From positions 62,001 through 126,000 of the forward strand of contig JADJOC010000003.1 in the NCBI GenBank assembly GCA_016713965.1: DNA of 64,000 nt, given 5' to 3'. The stretch's first letter is position 1. The number at the start of each line of letters is the position of its first letter. Below the pieces are notes generated by a model. That model searched no databases. It was not told the DNA's origin and worked only from the letters and a program-made list of their open reading frames with translations. The translations under genes were made by a program, and so were the position numbers. Positions 48,524 to 58,761 of this stretch are shown here, in pieces. Source of the stretch: Chitinophagaceae bacterium (GTDB lineage: Bacteria; Bacteroidota; Bacteroidia; Chitinophagales; Chitinophagaceae).

Positions 48524-48720
48524 CCACTAACATCCGTCTACGATAAATCAAATGCCTGTAGCTAAAAAAGCACAACAATTATTTATAAATAATGCTGCAT
48601 GCATTTTTTAATTTAACTAAATTTTTTGCTCTGTATAAATAAAAGCTAAAGTTGAAATAGAGAAAGAATAGTAAACAATAAAAATACAATTTTGTGTTTT
48701 CAAACATACAAAACACATCA

Positions 48721-49220
48721 AATGACAAAACAATTTACTCTCTCTTTCCTGCTATTACTTTCAATGCTTTTAGTAAAAATACAAATGCCCAGGAACTTCG
48801 TTTGTATGGAGGCGTACAGGTATATGGCAGCGTTAATGGCGCATTTACCGGGCCGGGCATTGGATTCGAAAATAGTATAGCCAGGCATTTTACACTTAAT
48901 GCAGATTTGAATGCTGGGTTCAGTTCTACAGGTTCTGCTATTGAATTTAAACCAGCTGTTCAATATTATTTTAAACCGCAAAATCGTGGCTTTTATATTG
49001 GGCCATCATTTAAATATATACGGTTAAATGAAAAAGGAAATAACGAGGAATATGTTGATGACCTATACTCAATTGGCTTTAATGTAGGTATAAAAACTGA
49101 GTTTAAAAGCAAGTATGTCTTTTTATTTAATGCCAGTCCTCATGCTACAATCGGGGAGCAGCCCCGGAAAGTCAAGTGGCGGGAATGAGTGTACAGGCAG
49201 GTATTGGTATTAAACTATAA
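48721..49220 (+). CDS. Outer-membrane beta-barrel protein, frameshifted
   Basis: Small porin-like/outer-membrane protein of about 166 residues. From ATG 48721 the signal MTKQFTLSFLLLLSMLLVK is followed by a one-base shift near 48777, into TNAQELRLYGGVQVYGSVNG. The strands VQYYFKPQNRGFYIGPSFKYIRL and YSIGFNVGIKTEF alternate as in a beta-barrel. A second shift at about 49160-49176 precedes SGGMSVQAGIGIKL, whose aromatic-poor but alternating end closes at 49220. No specific family could be assigned. Confidence 0.65.
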
Positions 49221-49408
49221 GTTCTCAGCCGCCTGAAGGCGGAACATGAAAACCTATACCTGTAATAAATCTTTCTTTCTTGTAACGGAATATTTTGCAA
49301 AAGCAAACTTCTTTATATCCTCCTGATGTTCAGCACAAAATATTTCCGCCAAACATAAATTTTAATTCAACTAAACTCCTTTCAACTATTCCTGCAAGTA
49401 AATCATTT

Positions 49409-50269
49409 TTATTTTTTGCCCTTCATATTCTTTCTTATAAACCGGATTGCTTTTTTACTTGCCGAATGTAAAGAACCATAACACATTACACAATTACTTC
49501 CTAAATCGCTGCAAAGTTCTGTTCTGCTGTTTAATTTTTCCAGGCAGGGAATTAATGCTGGATTGTTCAAATTAGCAGAATGTTTTACTGCTATGATTTG
49601 GAACAGGGGATCCAGGTGCCCTAAGCATTTCTTGATAAAAGCAAAGGCCTGCCGCTTATTTGTCTCAATTAAATGTTTAATATACCAGTCAACAATTTGC
49701 AGGTGAAAGCTAGAAATGAGTTCATCAAATCTTTCTTTAAAAAGTTTATCATTGAATTGATGCAAAATATTTCCCCTTCGGCTATCAAATTTACTGTCTT
49801 TTAAAAGCCATAAACTTTTTTTTCCTAAATAATAGAATCTGTGAATCCTACCATTGAGCTCTTTACAAATTAAATAGAGACTGCCGTCATTGTAATATTC
49901 TTCATTGATTTTTTCGGCTTTATCAAAATGCTTAATCAAAATACCCTGCGGATTCCATTTTTTTTCCAATAAAGAACTGCCACCTTCATCATAATAAACA
50001 ATTCTTTTAAAGTCACTATCATTTATTTTATGTTCTCCTATCGCAGTAGCATTTTCAAAAATACCATCATAAAGCACTTCCCCGGTTTTTTGATTAAATT
50101 CATACCATCTTCCGCAAGCCCTGCCTTGTTTGTAATAATATTTTAGGTAAATGCCGTCTTCTATCCGTTCAGCTATTCCGGTAAAAGGCTTGCTTTGGTA
50201 TGTAGCCCCTACATGGTAAGTTGATGCCCAAGGCTCAAACTGAATATCTTCTAATACAATCTTTTTCAT
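49409..50269 (-). CDS. YwqK-like repeat protein of unknown function
   Basis: 286-residue cytosolic protein. The N-terminal half contains MORN/YwqK-like repeats (KPFTGIAERIEDG, GEVLYDGIF, EEYYNDGSLY). The C-terminal half is alpha-helical and includes KCLGHLDPLFQIIAVKHSANLNNPALIPCLEKLNSRTE, which resembles HEAT-type repeats. YwqK proteins are usually antitoxin or immunity modules, but no toxin is next to it. Intact. Confidence 0.6.
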   Translation of the reverse strand: MKKIVLEDIQFEPWASTYHVGATYQSKPFTGIAERIEDGIYLKYYYKQGRACGRWYEFNQKTGEVLYDGIFENATAIGEHKINDSDFKRIVYYDEGGSSLLEKKWNPQGILIKHFDKAEKINEEYYNDGSLYLICKELNGRIHRFYYLGKKSLWLLKDSKFDSRRGNILHQFNDKLFKERFDELISSFHLQIVDWYIKHLIETNKRQAFAFIKKCLGHLDPLFQIIAVKHSANLNNPALIPCLEKLNSRTELCSDLGSNCVMCYGSLHSASKKAIRFIRKNMKGKK

Positions 50270-50464
50270 TTTTAACTACATTTCCGGAAAGTCATTTTCC
50301 ATAGTATTTTACTATGTTGTATCGGCCCTTCAAAAATAAATTTTATTTTAATCTGTAAAAGATTCAGCTGGAATTAAAAATAACTCAATTATGAAACAAA
50401 GATTTTGCTAGCCTGATTACTAAATAAAATAATGGGTCAGACCAAGACCGTCAAATCCATATAA

Positions 50465-50980
50465 TTACAAAAGAATCACCTGCATATCGCCTTTTTCCCC
50501 TGTTCTCAATTTTACCTTATCTGTTTTATTGGTAGGAATAGTTACGCCTACGTAAGTTGCCTGTATGGGAAACTGGCGGTGTTCTTTCCTGTCTATTAAA
50601 ACAAGTAATTCTATTGCAGCAGGGCGTCCATAATCTGATAACACATCTAAGGCAGCTTTGATAGTTCGGCCTGTAAACAATACATCATCAACTAAAATAA
50701 CAATTTTATTTTCTATCGAAAAAGGAATGTTCATTGTGTCGGGTGCTAATATTTGCTTACGGATATCGTCCCTGTAAAAAGTAATATCCAGCTGACCATA
50801 TTGTATGGCTGAAGGTATATTTTGCTGCAAAACTTTTACCAGCTCATCAGCCAATACTACCCCACCCTGCTGTATGCCTACAATTACTATTTCATTAAAA
50901 TCAGGATAATTTTTAATGATAGCTTGTGAAAGCTGCTGGATGGTTAATTGCAATTGTTCGCTATCTAAGATGATTTTCAA
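50465..50980 (-). CDS. pyrR: PyrR, uracil phosphoribosyltransferase / pyrimidine operon regulator
   Basis: 171-residue type I phosphoribosyltransferase. The PRPP loop is VILVDDVLFTGRTIKAALD, with IVGIQQGGVVLADEL upstream and ELLVLIDRKEHRQFPIQATYVG downstream, as in PyrR. It converts uracil and PRPP to UMP and, in other bacteria, controls pyr mRNA by attenuation. The usual partner pyrB is not in the window. Intact. Confidence 0.9.
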   Translation of the reverse strand: MKIILDSEQLQLTIQQLSQAIIKNYPDFNEIVIVGIQQGGVVLADELVKVLQQNIPSAIQYGQLDITFYRDDIRKQILAPDTMNIPFSIENKIVILVDDVLFTGRTIKAALDVLSDYGRPAAIELLVLIDRKEHRQFPIQATYVGVTIPTNKTDKVKLRTGEKGDMQVILL

Positions 50981-51028
50981 AACATGAATGATTTTATGCT
51001 ACGAATGTATTGGTTATTGTTTAAATAA

Positions 51029-51056
51029 AAAAAATCCCCGGAATCGGGGATTTTTT
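51029..51056. terminator. Hairpin terminator
   Basis: Perfect 12-bp stem AAAAAATCCCCG / CGGGGATTTTTT with a GAAT loop. T runs are present on both strands. It sits between the start of pyrR and the small protein gene and can serve the latter. Confidence 0.75.
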
Positions 51057-51069
51057 TTATCTTATTCGT

Positions 51070-51273
51070 TTAATACCATAATGTTGAAAAACCGCTGCCC
51101 ATCTTACTATCCAATGCTACCATTTTATATTTTTCTCCACCAAACTGAACTTCTATACTTTGGTGACTATCCACTACCCAACCTCCTCTTCCGCGAATTG
51201 TTAAAGCAGTAAAATTATTTTCAAACTTAAAACATTCATTTTTTAAGTTTTCCAGGGTCTTGTTTTTCTTCAT
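51070..51273 (-). CDS. Small hypothetical protein, 67 residues
   Basis: Short protein beginning MKKNKTLENLKNECFKFE, with IRGRGGWVVDSHQSIEVQFGGEKYKM in the middle. No signal peptide or membrane segment. The Lys-rich start superficially resembles precursor peptides of Bacteroidota, but no modification enzyme is adjacent. Placed between terminator and pruA, on the same strand. Function unknown. Confidence 0.45.
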   Translation of the reverse strand: MKKNKTLENLKNECFKFENNFTALTIRGRGGWVVDSHQSIEVQFGGEKYKMVALDSKMGSGFSTLWY

Positions 51274-51355
51274 TTTAATAAAATTTTAGATTGTACGGTT
51301 AATAATATATACTAATATACTATTAATTGCATTTCAAAAAAATTATTACAACAAT

Positions 51356-52989
51356 TTATTTCTCCTGCAAAAAAGAATAACGGTAATCTGTAACCGGAAC
51401 AAAAGTTTCTTTGATAGTACGGGCACTTAACCAGCGGTACAAATTTAAAATAGAACCAGCTTTATCATTAGTACCACTCACCCTGGCACCGCCGAATGGC
51501 AGCTGGCCTATCACGGCACCGGTTTGTTTGTCGTTGATATAAAAATTACCGGCACTATTGCGTAAGTTATTGGTGGCCAATTCTACTGCATAACGGTCTT
51601 GTGCTATAACGGTACCGGTTAAGGCATGTGCAGAAGTTGTATCGACAATTTTCAAGGTTTCTTCAAATTTATTTTCATCATACACATATAAAGTAAGCAC
51701 GGGGCCAAATAGTTCTTCGCACATGGTTACATATTTGGGGTCGGTAGTTTCTATCACCGTCGGTTCAATAAAAAAGCCTTCGGTTTTATCACATTTTCCG
51801 CCTACTAAAATTTTAACGCCACTATCCTTTTTTCTTGCCGCTTTGATATAACCTTCCAGTTTATCAAAACTTTTTTCATCGATTACGGCATTAACAAAAT
51901 TGGTGAAATCTTCGGTTGTGCCCATTTTCATGGTTTTGATTTCCGCTACCAGTTTCTTCTTTACTTCTGTAGCTATATTAGAAGGGATGTATGCACGGGA
52001 TGCAGCGCTGCATTTTTGTCCCTGGTATTCAAAAGCACCACGAGCAAGGGCCGCTACTACTACATCAGGATCTGCACTTTTGTGTGCTATCACAAAATCC
52101 TTGCCGCCTGTTTCGCCAACAATACGTGGGTAAGATTTGTACATGCCCATATTTTTGCCAATGGTTTCCACATCCTGTTAAACACACCTGTACTACCGGT
52201 AAAGTGTACCCCGGCAAATTCCGGATGGTTAAAACATACTTCGCCGATGGTTGGCCCATCTACATAAATTAAATTAATCACACCATCGGGCAAACCTGCT
52301 TCTTTTAAAATCCGCATGAACATTTGGGCGCTGTACACCTGCGTGTTGGCACATTTCCAAACCACCACGTTGCCGCACATGGCAGCACTGGTAGGCAGGT
52401 TGCCGCCGATTGCTGTAAAATTAAATGGTGTTATCGCCAATACAAACCCCTCCAGCGGACGGTACTCCATGCGGTTGCACATGCCTGCGCCACTGATAGG
52501 CTGCTGGCGGTAAATATCACTTAAGAAATGAACATTAAAACGTAAAAAGTCTATCAATTCGCAGGAAGCATCTATTTCTGCCTGGTACGCATTTTTGCTT
52601 TGCCCCAGCATGGCGGTTGCATTGATGTAAGGGCGGTATTTTGTTGCCAGTAAATCTGCTGCTTTTAAAAAAATATTTGCACGGTTTTCCCAAGCCATAT
52701 TGGCCCATTTGTCTTTAGCTTTTAATGCTGCGGCAATGGCTTTTTTTGCATGGCTGGTATCGCCTACATGAAAATGGCCCAATAAATGTTTACGTTCGTG
52801 CGGGGGGCGGAGCTCCATTTTATTTCCTGTGCGTACTTCATCGCTGCCGATGTACATGGGCACATCAATTTTGGTATTTTTTAATTCTTTGATGGCATTT
52901 TTTAATGCTGTTTTTTCTTTGCTGCCGGGTGCATAGTTTAACACCGGTTCGTTGATGGGCATTGGGTAATAAAAGTCTCCGTATTGCAT
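51356..52989 (-). CDS. pruA: L-glutamate gamma-semialdehyde dehydrogenase (P5C dehydrogenase), frameshifted
   Basis: NAD-dependent oxidation of pyrroline-5-carboxylate/glutamate semialdehyde to glutamate, the second step of proline catabolism; about 543 residues. The first part contains ITPFNFTAIGGNLPTSAAMCG and HFTGSTGVF, then shifts at about 52160-52175. The second part reads DVETIGKNMGMYKSYPRIVGETGGKDFVIAH (catalytic Glu), then YQGQKCSAASRAYIP with the catalytic Cys, and ends YSFLQEK. One base change explains the break. The start ATG at 52989 is preceded by an unrelated toxin pair. Confidence 0.92.
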
Positions 52990-52998
52990 GGGGGTTTA

Positions 52999-53346
52999 TT
53001 ATTTATTTTCTATTTCGAAAAGATGTGAAATTTTTTCTTTAAGGTCGGATAAATTAAATTGAATAATATCCCAGACTATTAAATCGTTTATTCCAAAATA
53101 TTCATGGACAAGAACATTACGATAATCTTTTATTTTTCTCCACTCTATTTGAGGATTAGATAATTTATATTCTTCAGGAACTTGTGATGCAGCTTCACCA
53201 ATAATATTAAAATTGTATATAGTGGCCTGATAAACCATTCGATTTGATGTAAATTCTTCAAAAGAAATACTATTGCAATATTCCTGTATTGAATTTATAC
53301 ACTCAAGAATATCTTCCAATAATAGTTTTACAACTCTTTTAGACAT
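52999..53346 (-). CDS. hepT: HEPN toxin (HepT-like)
   Basis: 115-residue HEPN domain RNase. The catalytic motif is RNVLVHEYF (R-x4-H), with NFNIIGEAASQVPEE as the second conserved helix. It forms a type VII toxin-antitoxin pair with the overlapping MNT gene (8-bp overlap at 53339-53346). Unlike the copy at 25.7 kb, this pair is complete. Intact. Confidence 0.88.
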   Translation of the reverse strand: MSKRVVKLLLEDILECINSIQEYCNSISFEEFTSNRMVYQATIYNFNIIGEAASQVPEEYKLSNPQIEWRKIKDYRNVLVHEYFGINDLIVWDIIQFNLSDLKEKISHLFEIENK

Positions 53347-53632
53347 AAATTAAATCTTCAGAAACGTATTTAAAATATTTAGGCTTAATCCCTCCTTTTG
53401 ATACTACATCAACTTTTATAGAAAATAAATCTTCAATTTCATGTGCCAATGAAATATATTTCATACCCCCAATCGCATCATTAAAATCTACCAATACATC
53501 TATATCACTATTTTCATTTGCATCCCCTCTTGCATAGCTGCCAAAAATACCTAACGTACTCAGCGGGTATTTTTTTTGCAACTCAGGCTTCACTTTTGTT
53601 AAAATATTTTTTATTTCTTCAAGTGTGTACAT
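53339..53632 (-). CDS. mntA: MNT-type nucleotidyltransferase antitoxin (MntA-like)
   Basis: 97-residue minimal nucleotidyltransferase. The catalytic motif is GIFGSYARGDANENSDIDVLVDF, holding GSx(10)DxD. It would AMPylate a tyrosine of the HepT partner to silence it. It is upstream of and translationally coupled to the toxin. Intact. Confidence 0.88.
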   Translation of the reverse strand: MYTLEEIKNILTKVKPELQKKYPLSTLGIFGSYARGDANENSDIDVLVDFNDAIGGMKYISLAHEIEDLFSIKVDVVSKGGIKPKYFKYVSEDLIYV

Positions 53633-53911
53633 AACAATTGATTTAATGCAAAGTTCGTAAAGAATTTTATATTTTTTGGTACAAACATTTATTCCCTGGT
53701 TAAGCCGCAGTGGTATCGCATTTCATTCATCTGCAGTACTTCTATTAAGCTTTTACCGAAGCGATTAATTTCATGCAAAGGCGCTAAGAAGCAAAGTTTG
53801 CAAAGAATAAAAGTTGATCATGGGAAACTGAAGCTGGTATCAAAAAATGAGAAATTTATTTTTCGTCTTATCGCCTTTCCGGCAAAATCACGCAGAAAAA
53901 ATAAGTTCCAT

Positions 53912-54286
53912 TTAGCCTTGTACCAAAAAAGTTCCCAAATCGATAATATTACCTTGCCCGCTTTTAAACTCTTCTATTGATTCTAAGTTTACATCCTGCA
54001 TCACTTTACTTTTGAAAATAATATTATCTTCTTTTAAAACAACAAAATAAAAATCGGGGGCTACATCTGTTTTAGCAAAATCGCCAAAGGAAGAAGCATT
54101 AAAAGTAACTTGTGCTACCCCGCTGTTATCCAATTGGCTTTCACCTAAAAAATCGTCTTTGAAAATATCTTTATCGTATAAGCGAACCTTATATTCTGCT
54201 CCGGTCAAAGGAAGGCCATTACCTTTTGCCATAAGCTTTGCTGTAGCTATAATATTTAATTCCTGATTTAATGAAAAATTACTCAT
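53912..54286 (-). CDS. Small beta-rich protein, transthyretin-like
   Basis: 124-residue protein predicted to be a beta sandwich. EYKVRLYDKDIFKDDFLGESQLDNSGVAQVTF and DVAPDFYFVVLKED resemble transthyretin-like and C2-like domains (vRLYDkD...DD.LG...). It has no signal peptide. It lies alone downstream of lepA, with repeats on both sides. The family assignment is weak. Confidence 0.55.
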   Translation of the reverse strand: MSNFSLNQELNIIATAKLMAKGNGLPLTGAEYKVRLYDKDIFKDDFLGESQLDNSGVAQVTFNASSFGDFAKTDVAPDFYFVVLKEDNIIFKSKVMQDVNLESIEEFKSGQGNIIDLGTFLVQG

Positions 54287-54346
54287 TTGATAATTATTAT
54301 TTTAAAAATATTTTTATTTTTTACAATTGCTCAATAAAGATATGCT

Positions 54347-54402
54347 GTACAAGTGAGTGACACAACGATGATGCCATGAAATACAACTGCTGGTAACAAA
54401 AA
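54347..54402 (+). repeat. Dispersed repeat, copy B
   Basis: GTACAAGTGAGTGA directly followed by CACAACGATGATGCCATGAAA and CTGCTGGTAAC. It matches copy A apart from missing the CCCCG/CGGGG hairpin segment. It abuts the end of lepA. Confidence 0.7.
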
Positions 54403-54404
54403 AA

Positions 54405-56195
54405 TTAATCGTTTAATTTTAGCACCGCTAAAAATGCTTCCTGCGGCACTTCCACATTACCGATCTGGCGCATGCGTTTTTTACCTTCTTTTTGTTTTTC
54501 CAACAATTTTCGTTTACGGCTGATATCACCACCATAACATTTTGCCGTTACGTCTTTACGCATAGCGCTGATATTTTCTCGTGCTACAACCTTAGCACCA
54601 ATTGCAGCCTGTATCGCAATCTGGAATTGCTGGCGGGGCAACAATTCTTTTAATTTCTCACACAATTTTCGGCCAAATTCATGCGACCTTGCCCGGTGTA
54701 TCAAAGCACTTAATGCATCCACTTTTTCGCCGTTCAATAAAATGTCCATTTTTACAATATCACTTTCACGGTATTCGATAGGATGATAATCGAAAGAAGC
54801 ATAACCACGGGTCATGCTTTTTAATTTATCATAAAAATCGAAAACTATTTCTGTTAAAGGCATATCGAAAGTAAGCTCTACCCTGGTAGGTGTTAAATAT
54901 CCCTGGTTAATTAGCACACCACGTTTGCTAATACAAAGTGTCATAATGTTGCCAATATATTCCGGCTTGCTGATCATTTGTGCCCGGATAAAAGGTTCTT
55001 CTATTTTTTCTATTCTTGTGGGGTCGGGCATTTCGGTGGGGTTATTTACCCGGATAATTTCACCTTTGGAAGAAGTGGCAATAAAACTTACGTTGGGAAC
55101 AGTGGTGATCACCGTTTGGTTAAATTCCCTTTCCAAACGCTCTTGGATGATTTCCATATGCAGCATTCCCAGAAAGCCGCAGCGAAAACCAAAGCCCAAT
55201 GCCTGCGAAGTTTCTAATTCAAAAGTAAGCGACGCATCATTCAGCTGCAATTTATCCATACAATCCCTGAGCTCTTCAAAAGCATCAGTTTCTACCGGAA
55301 AAATACCAGCGAATACCATTGGCTTTACATCTTCAAAACCTTTGATGGATTCTTTGCAAGGGTTGGTTGTTGTGGTAATAGTATCACCAACTTTCACCTC
55401 TTTTGCATGTTTAATACCTGTGATAATGTAGCCTACATCACCGGCGCTTACCTGGTTTTTGGCTTCCATACCCAGCTTTAAAATGCCGACTTCATCTGCG
55501 CCATACTCCAGTCCTGTATTGCTGAATTTAATTTTATCATTCTTTTTGAGAGTACCGTTAAAAATTCTGTAGTACACGATTATTCCCCTGAAAGAATTGT
55601 ACACACTGTCAAATATCAAAGCTTGCAAAGGTGCTTCAGGATCGCCTGATGGCGCCGGGATGCGTTCAATGATTGCGGATAAAATTTCTTCGATGCCAAT
55701 GCCGCTTTTACCGCTGGCTAATAAAATATCTTCTTCTTTACAGCCGATCAACTCTACTATCTGGTCTTTTACCTCGGGGATCATGGCGCCTTCCATATCT
55801 ATTTTATTAATAACCGGGATAATTTCGAGGTTATTATCAATAGCAAGATAAAGATTGGAAATGGTTTGGGCCTGTATGCCCTGCGACGCATCTACCAAAA
55901 GCAAAGCGCCTTCGCAGGCGGCTAATGCCCGGCTTACTTCATAGCTGAAATCCACATGGCCCGGCGTGTCAATCAGGTTGAGGACATACTCTTGCCCTTT
56001 GTGCTGGTAATTGATTTGTATGGCGTGGCTTTTAATGGTAATGCCCTTTTCCCTTTCCAGGTCCATATCATCCAATACCTGGGCTTGCATATCCCTTTCA
56101 CCTATGGTATGGGTGAATTCAAGTAAACGATCTGCCAATGTGCTTTTTCCATGATCGATATGGGCTATAATGCAAAAATTTCTAATATTTTTCAT
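54405..56195 (-). CDS. lepA: Elongation factor 4 (LepA)
   Basis: 596-residue translational GTPase that remodels stalled or mistranslocated ribosomes. G1 IAHIDHGKST, G3 DTPGHVDFS, G4 NKIDMEGA, and the LepA-specific C-terminal domain (RKRKLLEKQKEGKKRMRQIGNVEVPQEAFLAVLK) are all present. Full length and intact. A TACTTTTG element (minus strand, about 56204-56211) lies just upstream of the start codon. Confidence 0.96.
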   Translation of the reverse strand: MKNIRNFCIIAHIDHGKSTLADRLLEFTHTIGERDMQAQVLDDMDLEREKGITIKSHAIQINYQHKGQEYVLNLIDTPGHVDFSYEVSRALAACEGALLLVDASQGIQAQTISNLYLAIDNNLEIIPVINKIDMEGAMIPEVKDQIVELIGCKEEDILLASGKSGIGIEEILSAIIERIPAPSGDPEAPLQALIFDSVYNSFRGIIVYYRIFNGTLKKNDKIKFSNTGLEYGADEVGILKLGMEAKNQVSAGDVGYIITGIKHAKEVKVGDTITTTTNPCKESIKGFEDVKPMVFAGIFPVETDAFEELRDCMDKLQLNDASLTFELETSQALGFGFRCGFLGMLHMEIIQERLEREFNQTVITTVPNVSFIATSSKGEIIRVNNPTEMPDPTRIEKIEEPFIRAQMISKPEYIGNIMTLCISKRGVLINQGYLTPTRVELTFDMPLTEIVFDFYDKLKSMTRGYASFDYHPIEYRESDIVKMDILLNGEKVDALSALIHRARSHEFGRKLCEKLKELLPRQQFQIAIQAAIGAKVVARENISAMRKDVTAKCYGGDISRKRKLLEKQKEGKKRMRQIGNVEVPQEAFLAVLKLND

Positions 56196-56203
56196 ACTGA
56201 ATG

Positions 56204-56211
56204 CAAAAGTA
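56204..56211 (-). promoter_or_regulatory. Probable -7 element of lepA
   Basis: TACTTTTG on the minus strand matches TAnnTTTG and lies about 8-16 bp before the lepA start. No matching TTTG at -33 was found, so confidence is limited. Confidence 0.35.
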
Positions 56212-56304
56212 ATTTATATTTATAAATAAACAGGCTTAAAATATGGCAGATTATTGCAACTTTTATTGTACTGATTTTGACTACTTTTACTTTTTTTAAC
56301 CACT

Positions 56305-56850
56305 ATGAAAATTTTTCAGAATCTTTTTTTAGTAAAATGCTTTAAGCAATTTAAAATTCTCTTTGTAATTGTCCTTATTTTTATCGCAGGTATTTGTTAT
56401 TCACACAGAACCCATGTAGAATTTACTCCCTTTTTTATTTTTGGGGCATATTCTACGAAAATTAATGTTCACAGGGATAGTTTTCTTTCCATAAAAATGA
56501 ATGACGGGCAGCTTTTAAACTTAACCCATACTTATGATGAGCCAAGGAGGATGATGATTTTTTCCACTTTATTCCTGTATCATAATGGTGCAAAAAATAA
56601 TTATATTGATCCAATTAAAATTGCATCAGAAAAAATTGCGCTCAAACACCCCTACTTATCTTTTTTACAAAAATTTGCTTACTGCGAAAAGGAAAGGTAC
56701 CTGGCATATTTGCCCTGGTTAAAAAAATATATGCATCATGCTGTTGATAAAGAAATAAAAACGATAAAAATATACCAGAATTACATCCACTATACGGATC
56801 AAAATTTACCTTTTATTGATAGCACTGTTTTAAAATATAGCATTGAATAA
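56305..56850 (+). CDS. Membrane-anchored protein of unknown function in radical SAM cluster
   Basis: 181-residue protein with one N-terminal membrane segment (about residues 18-32, ILFVIVLIFIAGICY) and a soluble domain that contains FGAYSTKINVHRDSF and WLKKYMHHAVDKEIKTIKIYQNYI. No known family. Its stop codon overlaps the TTG start of the next gene, so the two are translationally coupled and likely work together. Confidence 0.6.
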   Translation: MKIFQNLFLVKCFKQFKILFVIVLIFIAGICYSHRTHVEFTPFFIFGAYSTKINVHRDSFLSIKMNDGQLLNLTHTYDEPRRMMIFSTLFLYHNGAKNNYIDPIKIASEKIALKHPYLSFLQKFAYCEKERYLAYLPWLKKYMHHAVDKEIKTIKIYQNYIHYTDQNLPFIDSTVLKYSIE

Positions 56851-57688
56851 CACTGAATTAAATAGAACCCATTTTGCCAGGTATACCTACGGTTTTGCTT
56901 TACTCATAATAATTTACCGTTTTTTTTCATTTGCACTGGTACACCAATTACAAACTCCTGTATTGTTTGAAAATTCATTGGATTATACTTACTGGCTGTT
57001 TCATTACTTGAAAATACCGCAGTTGTTATTGTACAACAAAACTACATCCATACTTTTTGACACCTGGTTGTTTTTATCAACATTGTACTGTTTTATATAT
57101 GCTGCCAGATACAAATTAATTGTTTTATTAAATGCAATAAGCTGGTCCTGCTATGCCATCTTTTATAACTCCTTTTCATGTCACCATAACTATACTATTA
57201 TAGGAGTAATGATATTGCCGTATGCGTTTATGGTAAAAAATGAAATAAAATTCAACCTGGTTTGGGGATTTTACAGGGATTTAAATTTATACATCCTGGC
57301 TGATGCATTTATATTCAAAGCATTCATCAATAAAAATATTTTTTACACTAGAATAGGTTCAGAAATAATAAAGCCAAATCAAAGCATTTACCTGCTCCAG
57401 ACTCCCGGTACGTGGCTTACAAAGATTTACAGTTTTTTTATACAGCATCCACATCTTGCTTATACCGGGTTTATTTTAATGGTATTTATGCAAATGCTGT
57501 GTTTAATTGGTTTTTTTACAAAAAAATACGACAAGTACTTATTTTATATAGTAATTATCTTTCATGTTATCAATTATTTTTTTGTAGATGTGATGTTTTT
57601 AGAATTATTAATATTAAATGTAACTTTGTTACATAAAAAAAATACGGCTATTGAAAAATATTTTCGATACAATAAAAATCGGGTTTAA
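56843..57688 (+). CDS. Polytopic membrane protein (possibly HTTM-like) in radical SAM cluster
   Basis: 281-residue membrane protein with about seven hydrophobic segments. Polar residues inside the membrane region (SCHHNYTIIG, YTYWLFHYLKIPQ) and YTGFILMVFMQMLCLIGFFTKKYDK are noteworthy. The topology and size are like horizontally transferred transmembrane (HTTM) proteins, but no diagnostic motif can be claimed. It starts at TTG 56843, overlapping the previous gene, and overlaps the following radical SAM gene by 38 bp. Function unknown; the coupling suggests one pathway. Confidence 0.6.
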   Translation: MNNTELNRTHFARYTYGFALLIIIYRFFSFALVHQLQTPVLFENSLDYTYWLFHYLKIPQLLLYNKTTSILFDTWLFLSTLYCFIYAARYKLIVLLNAISWSCYAIFYNSFSCHHNYTIIGVMILPYAFMVKNEIKFNLVWGFYRDLNLYILADAFIFKAFINKNIFYTRIGSEIIKPNQSIYLLQTPGTWLTKIYSFFIQHPHLAYTGFILMVFMQMLCLIGFFTKKYDKYLFYIVIIFHVINYFFVDVMFLELLILNVTLLHKKNTAIEKYFRYNKNRV

Positions 57689-58756
57689 AAAAATATCAAG
57701 GATACCCCGCCACCAGTTCATGAACAGGTTTTCGTTAGGCATAAAAAAATATTTTTCAGATTATCCCACTTATATCATTTTTCAATCAGTTTCAGCATGT
57801 AATTTACAATGCAAGCATTGTTTTATTAATAATTATGGCACTGAAATTACAGATGGTGTAACAAAAATAATACTGTATAAAGAATTTTTAAAAATAGCGG
57901 AAAGGCTCAAGCCCCTTATAAAACATTGCAACTATTTTGTTTTTTCTACTTTTGAAGCCATTATTAATAAGGATTTATTTAAGATGATGGATTATTTGAT
58001 GGAAATAAACCCTTCGATACAATTTCTTTTTTATCCAATACCATGCAATTGACTGAAGATAAAATTGCAATGTTAGAAAAATATCCTATTTCTGAAATAA
58101 ACATATCCCTGGATGGCACCTCAAAAGAGGTAGTTGAAAATTTTAAAGACGGGGTTGAATTTGAAAAAATATTACTGGCGCTGGACAGATTATCCAAATC
58201 AAAGCTAAGGGATAAAATAGCCGTTACTTTTGTGGCTCATAAAAATAATATCCACCAGCTTCCTGAACATTTACACCTGGTAAAAAAGTATGGTGTACAA
58301 ACAATTTATGTGAGCAACCTGTTATCCTTTACCAAAGAGAACCAGGATATGGTGCTTTATACTGAGAACGGTAATGCTGAGGTAGATAAAATATTTGCGG
58401 AAAGTATAAAAATAGCAAAACGAAACAAACAGGTTTTGCAGCTACCGTTAACCAAGCCTAAATTAAAAGGCTGCCAGGCTTGCGAAGCATTTTTTGTAAA
58501 TTACAATGGCAACGTATCTCCATGCGATTTCCTGGCTGTTACAACACCTTTCACATTATTTGGTAAAACGGTTAAAAACCCACCATTGGTATATGGTAAT
58601 GTTTTATTTGATGATCCGGTGGAAATTTACCGGTCAAAATCTTTTGTGGAATTCCGTAACCAGCACAGGCTTGGTAAAAAAGTTCCTTCGGTTTGTGAAA
58701 ATTGTATTGATGCCTACGGCTTAATGTGTAGCAACAGAACAGTGCATTTACCATAA
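57651..58756 (+). CDS. Radical SAM enzyme with SPASM-type C-terminus, frameshifted
   Basis: Radical SAM enzyme of about 368 residues. The [4Fe-4S] motif is SACNLQCKHCFINN near residue 50. An open frame ends at 58052 in LFYPIPCN; one more T in the T6 run at about 58026-58031 restores FLSNTMQLTEDKIAML, joining to ISEINISLDGT. The C-terminal half has KGCQACEAFFVNYNGNVSPCDFL and CENCIDAYGLMCSN, cysteines suited to an auxiliary SPASM cluster. Enzymes of this class modify peptides or small molecules. The TTG start overlaps the upstream membrane gene, and a flippase gene follows 5 bp later. Confidence 0.82.
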
Positions 58757-58761
58757 ATTTT

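Noticed and set aside
51070..51273. Possible RiPP precursor peptide
   Set aside because: The Lys-rich start and central GG are suggestive, but no modification enzyme or transporter is adjacent and no repeat of precursor genes is present. Kept as a hypothetical protein.
53798..53980. Short plus-strand open frame near 53.8 kb
   Set aside because: It is made of dispersed-repeat-like sequence and overlaps the end of the beta-rich protein gene on the other strand.
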